Made by a program: the position numbers and the translations under genes | Shown here: piece after piece, positions 33,420 through 45,343 of the stretch | How the letters are laid out: each line of letters begins with the position of its first letter | Position numbering within the stretch: position 1 is the stretch's first letter | Notes under the pieces: generated by a model | The model's input: the letters and a program-made list of their open reading frames with translations, nothing else | The model's database searches: none | Told to the model about the DNA's origin: nothing | Source of the DNA: Syncephalastrum monosporum B8922 | Lineage: Eukaryota > Mucoromycota > Mucoromycetes > Mucorales > Syncephalastraceae | Reading direction: 5' to 3' | NCBI GenBank assembly: GCA_000697355.1 | Contig: JNEN01001209.1 | Coordinates: 1 to 64,000 of the forward strand | Length of the DNA stretch: 64,000 nucleotides

Positions 33420-34070
33420 TCAAGTCATCCTGCTGGCAAGTACATACGAAAGGATTCTGATTACAAGTATAAACTAATAAGAAGTGCAACATAGACCACT
33501 GCGTCCCCATAAGCCCCTCTGCCACCGGTTGCTCGCCCCCAGCTGCACCGGTGTGCATGATAGTAAGTTCTCGCGTCAATAGTACATGGTCTTGAACATC
33601 ATTAACCTTTTTCTGTTGTATACTTAGCTTTCCGTCTTCTTGCTCGCCTCTCCTCGTGTCTTCTCTTCCGCTCGCGCCTCTTCCTCTCTTCCACTTGCTG
33701 CCCTCACATCAGAGGTTTTTTTTCCGCTTTTTCCTCTGCCCGTAAGTGAAACAGATTCAGGTCTATGCATTGAATATGAGACATTAACACTCGTTCCAGT
33801 TCCACTCCTTTTTCGCTCCTCCTTTGCTCTTTCCTCTCCGCTTGCTCTGCCTCTCTCCTTCTTCCCCGTTTGCGAACCTCTGGCCTGCGGTCGGTGGCCG
33901 GGACCACCGTCAAAACTAAAACCCCCCCCCAAAGACATGTGCCTTGCGCCAAATATCTGCCCCGCGTCCATCGGTAAGTGCTTTTGGTTAATAATATGAA
34001 ACTGAGACTCAAAAATGCAATCTGCTGCACAGACACAGATGAGGTAGTGGCCAACACGCCGTGAGCGTGT
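33420..34070 (+). other. Spliced plus-strand locus, coding content unclear
   Basis: Three consecutive plus-strand introns have good boundaries: 33556-33627 (GTAAGTTC...TACTTAG), 33742-33800 (GTAAGTGA...GTTCCAG) and about 33973-34032 (GTAAGTGC...TGCACAG), with lengths typical of this genome. A further GC-AG candidate lies at about 33437-33493. One frame stays open across the exons (it includes LLFRSRLFLSSTCC and ends ICPASIDTDEVVANTP), and another gives a short signal-peptide-like start at the ATG near 33550, but the exons are so pyrimidine-rich that open frames are expected. It may be a spliced non-coding transcript or an orphan gene. Confidence 0.4.
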
Positions 34071-36213
34071 ATCGACGACCCCGGTCCCGGTAGCTGGTAT
34101 GTATAATAAAAATGAAGGGTAGTCCACAAGAACTGATTTCGGAACGAAATTTCGTAGGCTAGTTAGTGTATACTTTGATGTCAATATAAAAGTCACCGTC
34201 ACCAGGTGATTCGGTTCTAGTCGTACAAAATATTACTGGGGACCCAATGACGAGAATTACTCTGCTGCCGCCATCCTTACTGCGGCTCTCTCATGTCTTG
34301 AAGGCAGAACAGAAGCACTTAAGCGGAGAACTACGTGGCAGAAGCCATCTTGTTTAGAGAAACCATGCAATCGCGTGTGTACAGGGCCCGCTTAGCTGGA
34401 TTTTTGATGCGCACACATCTAAAATTGACCAGAACACGTTTACATCTAGCCTGCTGTAGTAGCTATACTACAGCAGCCAGTACAACCTATTAAACTTGAA
34501 AACCTGATTCTCTCGTATTCGTTACCCACACGCATGGCACTTGCGATGGAAGCGTACCATGTATACCGTTCGTGTGGTATAACTAGTCCCGCTGCAAATG
34601 GCTGAGACAACGCTGTTTCACTCGAATTCTCTCGGCACGAAATTCCTCCTGGAATAAGATTTGACTTCAATTCAGCGTATTCAGCATGCAGCTAAGTCAT
34701 TCAAGCGCTTTGAGATGAGCGGCTGTTGTTGTCTGGATATTGCTTTCTCGTATTCTTTTTCTTTAAAATCGTCACTGCAGCTTATACATTAATGCAGCAT
34801 CCTGATGCACAGGGATACAGCTGCTTCTTTTCAACTGTCTCCTTTCATCAGCGTAACTCGTTTCAACCGTCATCATGACTATATAGCCTTTTTTGTGACT
34901 CATAAAGGCCTATGTCTCGGCTATGGCATGTGGTTATGGACTGTACATGACTGTTACTGCTATACACAGTAGAAGATACATATACAGGAGCTCTCACACA
35001 TGGTTTGTGGCATCTATACCGGATGCCGACATCACAACTTGGCGTGTACTATCCGTCTACTGCTTCGTACTTTGGTCGCACATGACTAGCAGGACCTATT
35101 TTGACAGATTACTGTGTTCATAAATAATGGGTACTAACAAGTGATTTAGGCCGATGCTTCAGACACTGCGCTATGCTACGTTTCTCTTGATGAGCAGAAG
35201 TGAAATAATGGAAAGTATAGGCAGCCACAATGTCTCAGAGAACATGGGATATAAAAGTTAAGCCGGACATCGGGTCATGAATGGACTTCGTAAACAATTC
35301 CCGCTCTTCATTTGTGCTCTCCCAGCCAGTCATGAAGCGCCGCCTGAGAATAAGAACCAAAGGAGTGCTCGAACGAAATAGGCTAATTCTCCTTTTGTCC
35401 CTGTTGTCCTAGGTGAGGGAGCCCTATTCGACTTAGGTCATCCGAACGACTACCTGCCATATATATCAGCATCCCTGAAGTTTTATTTTATTTTTCGACT
35501 GTAGGACAGGGCTGGTAGCCCACTGGCTCTGATTAAAGGCGGCAAGATCCTGGTGACCTTTCTTAACTCACCCTTTGTGTGATCTGTATCTCGTCATATC
35601 TTCTTCTCCCGCTTCCTCCCTCTCATTTCCTGCGGTAAAAACCCACGTAAACTTGTAGACTTCCAGTTTTTACTGCGTGTAAGCCTGCTAGCGCTTTTTG
35701 CCTTTCTATTGTATATTACATAACCATTACAAAGATCAATCGATTAAGTGGAAGTATTGGGCATTTTGCTGATCTACTTGGCTTTACACGGGTTATCTTT
35801 ATTCACCACTGAACGGGAAGCTGATGGGAACGGGAATGGGATCATGGGAAACTTCTGCCCACACTGTGGGGAAGGTCACACAAAATTACTCCGCAGTTCT
35901 TGTTCAGATCAAGTGGGGTACCTCACTTTATTCGTGCGATCGGTACAGCTCATATTGCAAGCGCTGTAAAGAAACAGAACATATCGCAGTAACTGGAGTA
36001 TACGACAGAAACTTATGCACTCCCTGTTTATTTAGATTCGTTTATTTTCCTTATTAATCTAAATACTGCAGATAAACCCGTGTACTTGTGTTGCGTATAT
36101 ACGTCTTAAAGGAAAATATGCCTAAAAGGTGCTATGAAAAGAGAGCGCTTGTTGAGCGAATCGGAGAATACAGATAGAGGTACTGAGGTGATTCTATGGG
36201 AAGAAAAGGAAAG
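34071..36213. other. Intergenic, one dubious zinc-finger-like ORF
   Basis: An ATG frame at 35824-36057 (77 codons) contains a Cys pattern (CDRYSSYCKRC ... CTPC), and an overlapping frame holds NFCPHCGEGH. The two compete and neither is otherwise supported. The rest of this AT-rich block shows nothing recognisable. Confidence 0.4.
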
Positions 36214-36220
36214 TATAAAA
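36214..36220 (+). promoter_or_regulatory. TATA box of the sugar transporter gene
   Basis: TATAAAA sits 76-82 bp upstream of the ATG at 36296, typical of regulated transporter genes. Confidence 0.6.
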
Positions 36221-36295
36221 TGTGGTGTTAGACCCTGGCGTGACGAAGCCTAGCCCAGCTTTAACCGTCTATCCTCTTGTATTGCTGTTGCCATC

Positions 36296-38348
36296 ATGGA
36301 TGATCCTCTTACTAAACCACACAAGACAAGCTGGCGTGTATATGTTGCTGTCATTTTTGCCTGTAAGTGAATAAACAAATGCATATGAGGGATACTCATA
36401 TCTGCCACTTTAGCCATTGGTGGTTTTCTGTTTGGCTATGATCAAGGTGTCATGAGCAGTATCTTGACCATGCCCCACTGGATCGCCTACTTTAACAATC
36501 CTGATTCGGTTTGGCGAGGCTTCATTACCAGTATTTACTTACTTGGTGCCTTTGTCGGTGGCCTGATTGCTGGCCCCACTTCCGAACGCATCGGTCGAAA
36601 GCGCAGCATCATGGCCGCGACCATTTTCTTCTGGTTCGGTACTAGTATGCAAACAGGCGCGAGCACGGTTGATGTAAGCAGCAGCACCATGATGCAGCCA
36701 CGGTACTCTTACTGATGGTTCTTTGTATCAGCTCTTGATGGCTGGTCGTTTCTTCCAAGGTATCGCTATCGGTATGTACTCCATGAACGTCACGGTATAC
36801 CAGAGCGAGCTCAGTCCGCCTCATCTGCGTGGCCGTGCCATCAGTTTCCAGCAATTCAGCATCGTGCTCGGGTAGGTCCAAATATAGCGCCAAAAACGTG
36901 ATGACTAAACTGTGCTGCATTACCTAGTATCATGATTTCGTTCTGGATCGGTTATGGTTGTGTCTAGTAAGAATAAGGGTAATTCCCCGGCGGAGAATTT
37001 TACTTAATTCTTTTCTGCAGTATCGATAGCGACGCTTCCTGGCGTGTGCCCCTTGGCCTACAATTGGCTCCCAGTGTCCTTTTGTAAGTACAAGGTGATG
37101 AATTTTTGGGAAACTTTGACTCACGAAAAACGATACTAGGTTCTTTGGGTGCTTCATCTTGCCCTACTCGCCCCGTTGGTTGTGTAGCAAGGGACGCTAC
37201 GACGAAGGTTTGTACAGAATACACTTCCTCAAAATCAACTTTGTATCCTTACCTTGTCTGGTCCTGCTCAGCTCTGGAAACTCTGGCCCGATTACATGCG
37301 GGTGGTGATAAGCAGGATCCCTACGTGCTCAAGCAATACAACGAAATCATTGAGCAAATCAAATGGGAGGATCAGAACGCCGTTCATTCGTATATTGAGG
37401 TGTTCAAGTCGCCTTCGATACGCAAGCGCGTGTGCCTGGCTGCAGGCATGCAAACCATGCAACAATGGACAGGTATCAATGCTGTTCTCTATTATGCGCC
37501 ATTTATTTTCAAGTCAGCCGGCATGACCGACAACCTCTCCACTTTGCTCGCTACCGGTGTCAATGGTATTGTCTGTGTAATCTTTACCATCCCCGCAATC
37601 ATGTTCATTGACAAATGGGGTCGGAAAAACACCCTTCTCGCTGGCGGCTTTGGTATGGGTATCTCCATGATGATCGCTGGAGCGCTCTTGAAAGGTAATT
37701 TTTGCACGAAAGCTGGTCTTACACTCATATTTTAACTCCTGTTTCCCTTAGTCTACCCTTACGTCGAAAATGGTTACAACAACACGTCTGCCCAGTATGG
37801 TGCTGTATCTATGATGTTTATCTTTTCGGCTTGCTTTTCGAGTTCGTGGGGTCCCATTGGTTGGATATATCCTGCTGAAATTTTCCCCAATCGAGGTATG
37901 CTTCTCTGCATTTTAATACATCTAATTTGGTCTACTCACTATCTTCTATTACATCACAGCCCGCGCTAAGGCCACTTCTATCTCGACAGCGATGAATTAC
38001 ATCATGAACTTTGTGATCGGTGAGATCACCCCGATCATGATTGATCGTATCGCCTATGGCACCTATCTCTTTTTCTTTGCTACCAACATGGTGTGTATTA
38101 CCATCGTATACTTTTTCTATCCCGGTATGTCTATATTTGTACGCACTCATATCGTAAATTCTTATTACTTTTCATTATCCATAGAAACCAAAAACCGCAC
38201 CATCGAAGAAATGGAAATTCTATTTAATGGTGAGGGTGCCGAGGCCATTGAACGTGTTGCCAATCAAGGCATCTCGGATACTGTCGAAAATCATCCCGGT
38301 GCTGAGAAAACTGCAGTAGACGAGAAGTCTATGGAACATATGGCTTAA
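36296..38348 (+). CDS. MFS hexose/sugar transporter
   Basis: Ten exons (36296-36362, 36414-36673, 36732-36871, 36928-36966, 37021-37083, 37140-37207, 37272-37694, 37752-37895, 37960-38124, 38185-38348) encode 510 residues, the normal length for fungal sugar porters with 12 membrane segments. Motifs: GGFLFGYDQGVMSS in helix 1, GPTSERIGRKRS (loop 2-3), GRFFQGIAIGMYSMNVTVYQSELSP, PYSPRWLCSKGRYDEAL before the central loop, QQWTGINAVLYYAPFIF in helix 7, DKWGRKNTLL, WGPIGWIYPAEIFPNRARAKATS and the C-terminal FYPETKNRTIEEME. It sits in the plasma membrane and imports hexoses or related sugars by proton symport or facilitation; substrate unresolved. Exons 4-6 are very short. Confidence 0.93.
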
Positions 38349-39051
38349 TTATTTTATCTCCTGCGTACTATCTTGCTTTTTGCTTACGGATGCATTAAGC
38401 AATGCATCTCTTTTATATTTTTTTCAATCATGGTATCTAATATTAAATATAAAAAATCTATCACTACAATCATCTTTCTACACCTTTAAAGGTGTGAGAA
38501 GTAGGAGCCGCTAGCAAGTTCAGAGATGTCTACTAACTCGCATTTATTATCTGCCTTTTTTGATGCGACAAATTATCATTAATCCTACATCATCATTATG
38601 TCCTGCTGTAGTATAGCGTCAATATGATAACAAAGCTGCCGATGTAATTTTCCAAAAAAAGGAAAAAGGAGGACTTGTAGATCATGTGACTTTATCCCGG
38701 TCAAATATACGGTCAAATATACGACACTGAGAGAACAAAGACGACAGTATCCTTCCACATATTTTCATCGGCTGGGAGATTTCCATACAAGGCAATAGCT
38801 ACCGAATTCTACTTCTTGAGGTCCCATAGTTCCAATAGTTCGGAATAGCCGGAATGCGGTGCACGTGACAACAAAGAAAGGCCATGAACATGTCAATGGT
38901 AAACAAGAAGAGAGCAAAAGTCCCTTGACCACAACCTTGTCCCATTAACCTGATCAAGGAGGGAAAAGAGGAAAATAAAAAGCCAGCTTTTTCGTTTTTT
39001 TTTTTCTTTTTTTTCCATATCCCTACTTTCTCCAATTAGATTATTCTGTTC
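38349..39051. other. Intergenic
   Basis: AT-rich. A short direct repeat lies at about 38700-38722 (two copies of GGTCAAATATAC). T-rich runs around 38994-39014 precede the next gene. No other gene is seen. Confidence 0.5.
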
Positions 39052-39640
39052 ATGGTCTTCATGAAGGATATTCGACAACCAGGATTTGTTCGGTAAATCG
39101 TTTCAGCATGTGCGGGCAAGGTCTGCCAGCCGGAAACAGAATCCTAACCACATCATACTTGTTCTTGCATACAGACAGAGAAAGAAGCAAATAGCCTCCT
39201 GGCTCGTTCGATGGTTACCCCAATTCTGTCGAGTAAAGCGCTCACAAAGTGACACGACCTTTTTCGCGCCTGTTATTTTGATCGATCGAAATGGTCCTTA
39301 TTCGCATTGTACCGATACAATGTTGCGCGCTCAAATCAGCTTTCGAACACTGGAGCGATGCGCGCTGAAACAATGTGCTCAGCCCCTCAAATATGAAATC
39401 GACCACAATGACACACAACCAACAGCAGCCTTAACGTCACCATCGCCGCCTCCAGCGCCGCCTCCATCCACAGTACAGTCACCTGCATCGTTATCTCTTC
39501 CTTCTCATCAACAAACTGCTGATCTTTTGCACACTGTCTTGTTTCCCTTTGAAGTAGAGTTTATTGATATAGATGACTGGTTGACGTGTATATTTAGTGT
39601 GCTGGAGCAGCATTGTACCTACCTCAGCGCATCATCTTGA
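39052..39640 (+). CDS. Orphan protein, 168 residues
   Basis: Two exons (39052-39092, 39175-39640). The spliced start MVFMKDIRQPGFVR joins QRKKQIASWLVRWLPQF. The middle contains FFAPVILIDRNGPYSHCTDT and a Cys-containing helix (LERCALKQCAQPL). A Ser/Pro-rich linker (SPSPPPAPPP) follows, and a final acidic/hydrophobic segment reads LFPFEVEFIDIDDWLTCIFSVL. No family is recognised. Splice sites are consensus (GTAAAT; CATACAG after an ATCCTAAC branch-like site) and the frame closes. Could be a small regulatory or complex-assembly protein, but nothing in sequence or neighbours says so. Confidence 0.6.
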
Positions 39641-40236
39641 CGACACATATCCACTGTAATCTTTGTGAAATTTTTTTGCGGGGGGTACGGGAAGGAAGGT
39701 GTTGTGTTCTGGGGGATTTCGTCACCGGCCTGACCCGACGAATCCTATCCGTGAACCCCGGCTTTTCTTTTCTTTTTTTATTTTTTTCATTTTTTTTTTT
39801 TTTTGTAGAATATCCAAATTTGCAATCTGGTCGCCATCACTTCTATAGCTGTTCCTCACCATTGCCAGACATAAAATATTATAGTATTACAGTTGCGTGA
39901 TATAAATGAAATTCTAAGATTAGATGTTGTAATGGGTACATATACTTATTAGCCCGGGAAGCTGTCAAAAAAAAAAAAAATACACACAGCATAAACAAAA
40001 CCTGATTGGTCCACTCGTGCGAAAACTGGGTTGCCATTTGAGGCAGGCCAGGGCCGGAAATCTCCTCGCTCCCCTTCACCAACCCCCCCCAATTCCACTT
40101 AACCCGTCACTCTACGTAGCAAAGAAAAAAATATAAAAAACCATGTCCATTTCCTATGTTCATTTTTATTTCTTTGTAGGGAGAAAATCTCTCGGTTTTT
40201 TAGTATACTTGCTTTTTGGTCAATATCTGGATTGGA
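39641..40236. other. Intergenic
   Basis: Contains T-rich runs (about 39765-39805), an A run near 39967-39980 and the leader of the proline dehydrogenase gene. No gene is seen. Confidence 0.55.
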
Positions 40237-42278
40237 ATGCACCGCCCTTTACACCGACTTGTGATGCGTCCCATTGTGCGACCATTCGCCTCACGGCCTG
40301 CAGCACCATTGTGCCGTAAAAAACCACCACCTTTGATCACAGGAAGTCGTTCGTTCGCTTCTTTCAGACAAGAATTACCACCTCCGCCTCCACGACACTC
40401 CATTTCCAAGCGTTTCTACAAGTCTGCGTCGTTTGGCATCGGTCTCGGCGCCATTTCATATTTGTGCTACCAAGGCATCGATCCTTCGTCAGCGTGGCAT
40501 TACGGCCCGCTACGCCTGGTGATGGCAGAGGCACCCATGCTGCAGATGACCGGCGGCGAGCCGCGCAACGGTGCAACCGCCACTATTGCTGAACTCCAGG
40601 ACGATGAAGGCCGTGTGGCGATGCGCGCGAAATCTACCGAGGAGCTGGTCCTCGCTATGTTTGTATACGGTCTTTGCATGGTACCCGGCCTCGTCAATAT
40701 TACACCGCCCATTATACAGGCGGCCGAAGCACTTCATCTGCAAATGCCATTGTATTGGATCATCAAACGCACAGTGTTCCGGCACTTTTGCGGAGGTGAG
40801 ACGCCAGACGAATGCGTAGCATCAATGGATCGTCTCGCTGAATCGGGTATCAATTGCATTCTTGACTTGAGCATTGAAGCTGACCTGCACATGGATGACA
40901 AGAAGACAGAGGATCAAGGTTACTTCCCTCTGCTCGAGAACCGGGCCGACGTTGTGCTCGACATGACCAAGGAGTGTCTCCGCACTGCGGCGGCGGCCAG
41001 CAGCAGCGGCGCGTTCGTGGCCGTTAAGGTGACGGCGTTCGCACCCCCGGAGCTCTTGCTGCGTCTGAACACCGTCTTGCTTCAGCTCGAGCAAGGTTTT
41101 GATGCATGGCAGCTTGGTGACGGTACAATCGATTCTGAGGGCTTGCGACAAATGGCCGAGCATGTGCTGCCACCGCCCAAGTCAATTGAACAGCAAGTTC
41201 GCCGTGAAGCACTTTTAGTACAAGTTAAGACGCCGCTTGACCACATACAGACCGCCCACTTTTTCGATCCTCAAGGCCCTCACAGAGATATCTGGTGGGA
41301 GACGCACGAGGAACACCCAGAGATGACCCCTTTAACTCCCGAGGAATTGGCAGCGTATGATCGCATGGTGCAACGGCTCGAGCGTGTCTGCGACTTTGCA
41401 CATAACAACCATGTCGGCATTATGGTCGATGCCGAGCAATCATACTTTCAGGAAGCTATCGACCACGTCGCTGTCAACCTTCAAGCGAAATACAACCGCC
41501 GCGATGATCGTGCTCACACACCGACGGTCTACAATACATGTAAGTCAGTGGCATTAAAAACAGAAAAGGGGACCTATATCAATATACGTGTCATATAGAT
41601 CAAATGTATACTAAGGGTGCTCAACGCAAGCTGGAGCGGGATGTCGAGCGTGCCCGACGACAAAACTTTGCATTCGCAGCTAAGCTTGTGCGTGGCGCGT
41701 ACATGGTGATGGAACGCAAGCGTGCAGCGCAGCTCGGCTACCCTTCGCCAATCCACGACAGCTTGACCGATACCCATGCCAGCTTTGATGGCGGTGTCAA
41801 GTACCTCTTGGATGAGCTCAGGGAGTTCTATGACGTGACCGGTGAGCCGATTTCGGATACGACTTCGCCTATTGTTTTCATGGTGGCATCCCATAACCGT
41901 AATTCGATAATCCAAACCGTACGGGAGATGGATAAGCACAAGATTTCACCACGTGCTGGTGTTGTTCATTTTGGCCAGCTGTTTGGTATGCAAGATCAAA
42001 TATCTTACACGCTTGGCGAGCACAATTACTCGATCTACAAGTATTTGCCTTATGGAAAGATTGAAGAGGTCATGCCGTATCTTCTCCGCCGTGCGCAAGA
42101 GAATTCGAGTATCATGGGCGGGGTCGGCAAGGAAATTTGGCTCATGTGGACCGAAGTCAAAGAGCGTCTATTCGGGCCAAAACAGAAACCTAAACTTGTA
42201 ACGATTACCCCGCAGGTCGACGGTACACCAGGTGATGTTGACGTTGAGGTGACATCCACTTCGGCAGACACTGCATAA
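40237..42278 (+). CDS. PUT1: Proline dehydrogenase, mitochondrial
   Basis: Two exons (40237-41539, 41599-42278) encode 660 residues, longer than yeast Put1 (476) and nearer the animal enzyme. The Arg-rich, acid-free first 45 residues (MHRPLHRLVMRPIVRPF) look like a mitochondrial presequence. Family motifs: LAESGINCILDLSIEAD, VAVKVTAFAPPELL, GIMVDAEQSYFQEAIDH, FAAKLVRGAYMVMERKRA, VFMVASHNRNSI, HFGQLFGMQDQISYTL and KYLPYGKIEEVMPYLLRRAQENSSI. The enzyme oxidises proline to pyrroline-5-carboxylate using FAD and passes electrons to the respiratory chain, the first step of proline use as nitrogen source. A long insert between the second and third motif (PPPKSIEQQVRREALL ... HPEMTPLTPEELA) resembles the extra loop of animal enzymes. 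Confidence 0.93.
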
Positions 42279-43704
42279 ATGTTTAATTATAAATGTGTAT
42301 ACAGGTCCTCACGACTTACACAGAGAGCGTGATACCTGACCGACTTCTATTTAATCTACCACGATTTATCATGATCTTCGTATTACCTATAATCCTATCG
42401 TTTCTCAAACATTTGTACAATAAACACGGACATGCCTTACGCTTAGTATATGTGTGCATACACTGATTCTGATGCACTGCTCACGAAACACGTCATTGAG
42501 AAGCATTCGGTTGCACAAGCTTTGCATGATTTACGAATAATTTGATCGTGATTAAGGAAAACGCGAGTAACACAATGACCGTTTTACTCACCCTCAAAAG
42601 GACATATCACGTGCTCTTGATATTTCGCAAGCTTTGACGATATGTTACGCCCTTGAGATGAGAAACATGACTCGTCCACCATTTCACCCCAAACCAAAAG
42701 TCAAGAACTGTGCATATCTGAAATCTCTAATGGACAGGTGCTCAAACTATACATAAATGACGAATGATAATGAGCGTACGAGGCCGTCTCGCAACTTTCT
42801 GGAAGTGATGAAGCTTGGCCTTGGTGCGTCTCCACAACCACTTAATGGGTTTCTCCGCGATGCGGTGAAGCGTATTGCTCGGGTTGACTACGTTCACATT
42901 TCCATCACAAAACGTGTTATAATAAACAGTAACAAAGACTGTCGAGTGCTTGACATGGGATTTCTCCGTGTAAAAAGAGCAATGATGTAATCACCATCAA
43001 TATGTGGACAACGATAGCTGAGCAGAGTACTTGCTTGTAGCGCCCTGTACCAGAATCAGTGTCAGAAGCTCGAAGGGCGACAACAAAAGAACAAACAGCT
43101 TGACTGAAAGGGAATAAGTTTTTCACCATGGCTGCATACGCGAAATTATAATGGTAAGATGGTGCTGGTTCACCTAAATACGCTCAAGGTTTACATGTAC
43201 CAGGCCTTAGCCCTATTATCGATGAATGGCTGACTAATACCAGGCAAGTTATTCCACCGGCATTGCTATTGGAACGGGCAGATAAGAGCCAGAAATCCGG
43301 GTATGTTACGGTGTAACAAGTAAGACATTATCTATCCGTGTAAACACATATTGATACTTGCGGGTTTTCTTCTCTCGTCTGGTGGAGATGCGGTTCATCG
43401 ACTCCAATATGTGACACATAAGCGTACGAGAAGGTCAGACGATAGAATAGACATGTAGACAAACAGATGAAGCCAAACAGAAATACCAAGGCGGCTGCAA
43501 AAATATGGTCATATTGATCCTCGGAAGGCGCCAAGTGGCATTGCTTGTCGGTGGGAAAGACGACGGTGCAAATATTAATTCAAAATGTGATGCAGCAGGG
43601 AGAAGCCTTGACGACGGGGTCCAATTCCCCCGCAAAAAAAAAAAAAAAAAAAACTGTAAAACCGGCCTTGTCCGTTAACTGGTATAAAGCTATTCCCCCA
43701 TTTC
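42279..43704. other. Intergenic with two weak ORF candidates
   Basis: At 42757-42990 (+) an ATG frame of 77 codons (MTNDNERTRPSRNFLEVMKL...) could be a small gene. At about 43328-43566 (-) a frame without any Met carries TM-like sequence (IFAAALVFLFGFICLSTCLF) preceded by CTVVFPTDKQCHLAPSEDQY, perhaps an exon or a broken gene. A 21-nt A run lies at about 43634-43654. A TATA-like TATAAA at 43683-43688 is unusually close to the next ATG (43705). Confidence 0.4.
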
Positions 43705-44916
43705 ATGAGTAACGAGGAGCCCTCCAGGTCCGAAGAAAAACACAAGGCTATCGAGTATGGCGACTTTTTGTTCCAGATTCCTGTGCGAAGGTTGTCAGGA
43801 AACGACGATCAGTACTTCCTTTTCCTGAACGACGTGCAGGCTGCGGTTCCAGGCGCCACTGCTTTCATGTCGTCCGACAAGCTGATCCCTTTCGCGACCG
43901 ATCCACAAACACATGCAATCTGCGAACCACGGCGGGCGGGCGTCACTGAATTCGAGACGGCCTGGCAGGCCCATGTGCCAGAAACAGTCAGCGATCGTCG
44001 AGCACTGCAAAACCTCGAAACCAAACTGGACAACGTGGCGCGGCAACTGCACCGGCTTGCGCTCATGATACCCTCCACCGCGACAGCAGCAGATAACACA
44101 GCTTCGACTAATGAAACCACTGCGACCATGACGACCGGGCCGACCTCTACGCTCTCGCCACAAAGTATGCCGCCCTCTCAAAGCTCTATACACCAAACAG
44201 AGCCGCCTGCCCAAGCGGCACCTTCCAACTTGGCAACCGCCGAAGACGTTGAGGAAGATACCGCGCAGACCTCACGGATGAACGTCATCTCAACTGCGGC
44301 AGCTGCAGGCGGCTGTGATGAAGCCTCCGCTTCGACGCGGCGAAACAAGCGACGTCCTTCGCAACTCGAGCAAGAAGGCGAAGAAGACGACGAAGAGACG
44401 AGCCGATCACGCTCGTCCAGCCCTCCGCCAGCTTTCTCGACCTCACCTCGACCGGCGCTGCCTCGACCAGCCGGCAGCAATAGCAACATCCGACAGCATA
44501 TGGAAGGCGAAGCACCGCCGTCCTACGAGACGTCCATTCTCGGCAATATCCAGGCCCTCACCGATAAACTGCTCACCTTTGAAGCCCATATCCCGAACCG
44601 CCACAAATCACCACGCTGGCTGGCACGCCGCCGCGACTGGCTCGAGCGCACGCCATCCAACATTGAGCAGGTTGCTTACCAACTTGTCCAGCTTGAGATG
44701 GCGCTGCTCTGGACCGCTGTCTCGGAGGGCTGGATCCAGGAGCGCGAGCCTTGGTTGACCCTCGTCGCGTCGGCTCGCTCCGAACGCCACCTTGCTGCTG
44801 CTATGCTCAACCTCGAGCGCCATACGCTCGTTCTCGACGAGGACTGGGCTACTGCCCGCGAAGGCTGGGTCAACGAACTGCTCGAGATGGTCGTTTTGCC
44901 TCTCACTCATGCCTAA
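43705..44916 (+). CDS. Orphan protein with C-terminal Trp-containing tandem motif
   Basis: A single exon of 403 residues. The N-terminal domain (about 15-125: YGDFLFQIPVRRLSGNDDQY, FLNDVQAAVPGATAFM, RRALQNLETKLDNVARQLHRL) looks folded. The middle (125-275) is Ser/Thr/Pro/Glu low complexity with a basic stretch (RRNKRRPS) that could be a nuclear signal. The C-terminus holds two similar units, RDWLERTPSNIEQVAYQLVQ to SEGWIQER and EPWLTLVASARSERHLAAAM to REGWVNEL, with W...L.x(2)LE.x(3-6)W spacing. This recalls helical Trp/Leu motifs of chromatin-remodeller subunits (WHIM/WSD-like), an inference only. No intron. Confidence 0.7.
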   Translation: MSNEEPSRSEEKHKAIEYGDFLFQIPVRRLSGNDDQYFLFLNDVQAAVPGATAFMSSDKLIPFATDPQTHAICEPRRAGVTEFETAWQAHVPETVSDRRALQNLETKLDNVARQLHRLALMIPSTATAADNTASTNETTATMTTGPTSTLSPQSMPPSQSSIHQTEPPAQAAPSNLATAEDVEEDTAQTSRMNVISTAAAAGGCDEASASTRRNKRRPSQLEQEGEEDDEETSRSRSSSPPPAFSTSPRPALPRPAGSNSNIRQHMEGEAPPSYETSILGNIQALTDKLLTFEAHIPNRHKSPRWLARRRDWLERTPSNIEQVAYQLVQLEMALLWTAVSEGWIQEREPWLTLVASARSERHLAAAMLNLERHTLVLDEDWATAREGWVNELLEMVVLPLTHA

Positions 44917-45343
44917 TCATGCAATATATTTTACAGTCTCTTTTCATCTTTTCATCTTTTTATCTTTTTATCCTTTTATCGTTTTGTTGTTGTTGTGTAT
45001 AAAGAACAGGGTGAAGAGGGGTAGAAGACTTTTTACAATTTGAACTGTGAGAATGTGTGTGTGTATGTGTTTACAGGCGCAGGATAGGGACGGGGATTTC
45101 TTTTCTGTGAACGTAGTATTTCCCTAGAGCAGTTGGGTTGTGCAGTGATAATGCGCGCAGCTATGTGAATTGCGGGTGTGTGGGTGCGTACGGCTCGGGA
45201 CAGAGGGCATGTGTACCGAAGAGTAGGAGAGTTGAACGTTAGGAAGTGAAAGAGTTAAGAGCGTGAGCTGAGAGTGAGACAATGAGGTGAGCGAGGATTA
45301 TGGAGCTGTGTCAACACTCAGAATGCGGGACGACCATCATTTT
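44917..45343. other. Convergent 3' region
   Basis: Spacer between converging stop codons, with TTTTATC repeats near 44945-44985 and purine-rich DNA after 45130. No gene is seen. Confidence 0.5.

Noticed and set aside
33624..34202. 192-codon minus-strand ORF
   Set aside because: It runs against three clear plus-strand introns and is the purine-rich complement of pyrimidine-rich exons; Lys/Glu/Arg content follows from composition.
35748..36057. Two overlapping zinc-finger-like ORFs
   Set aside because: They occupy the same DNA in different frames and neither has promoter, splice or family support; noted only in the intergenic entry.
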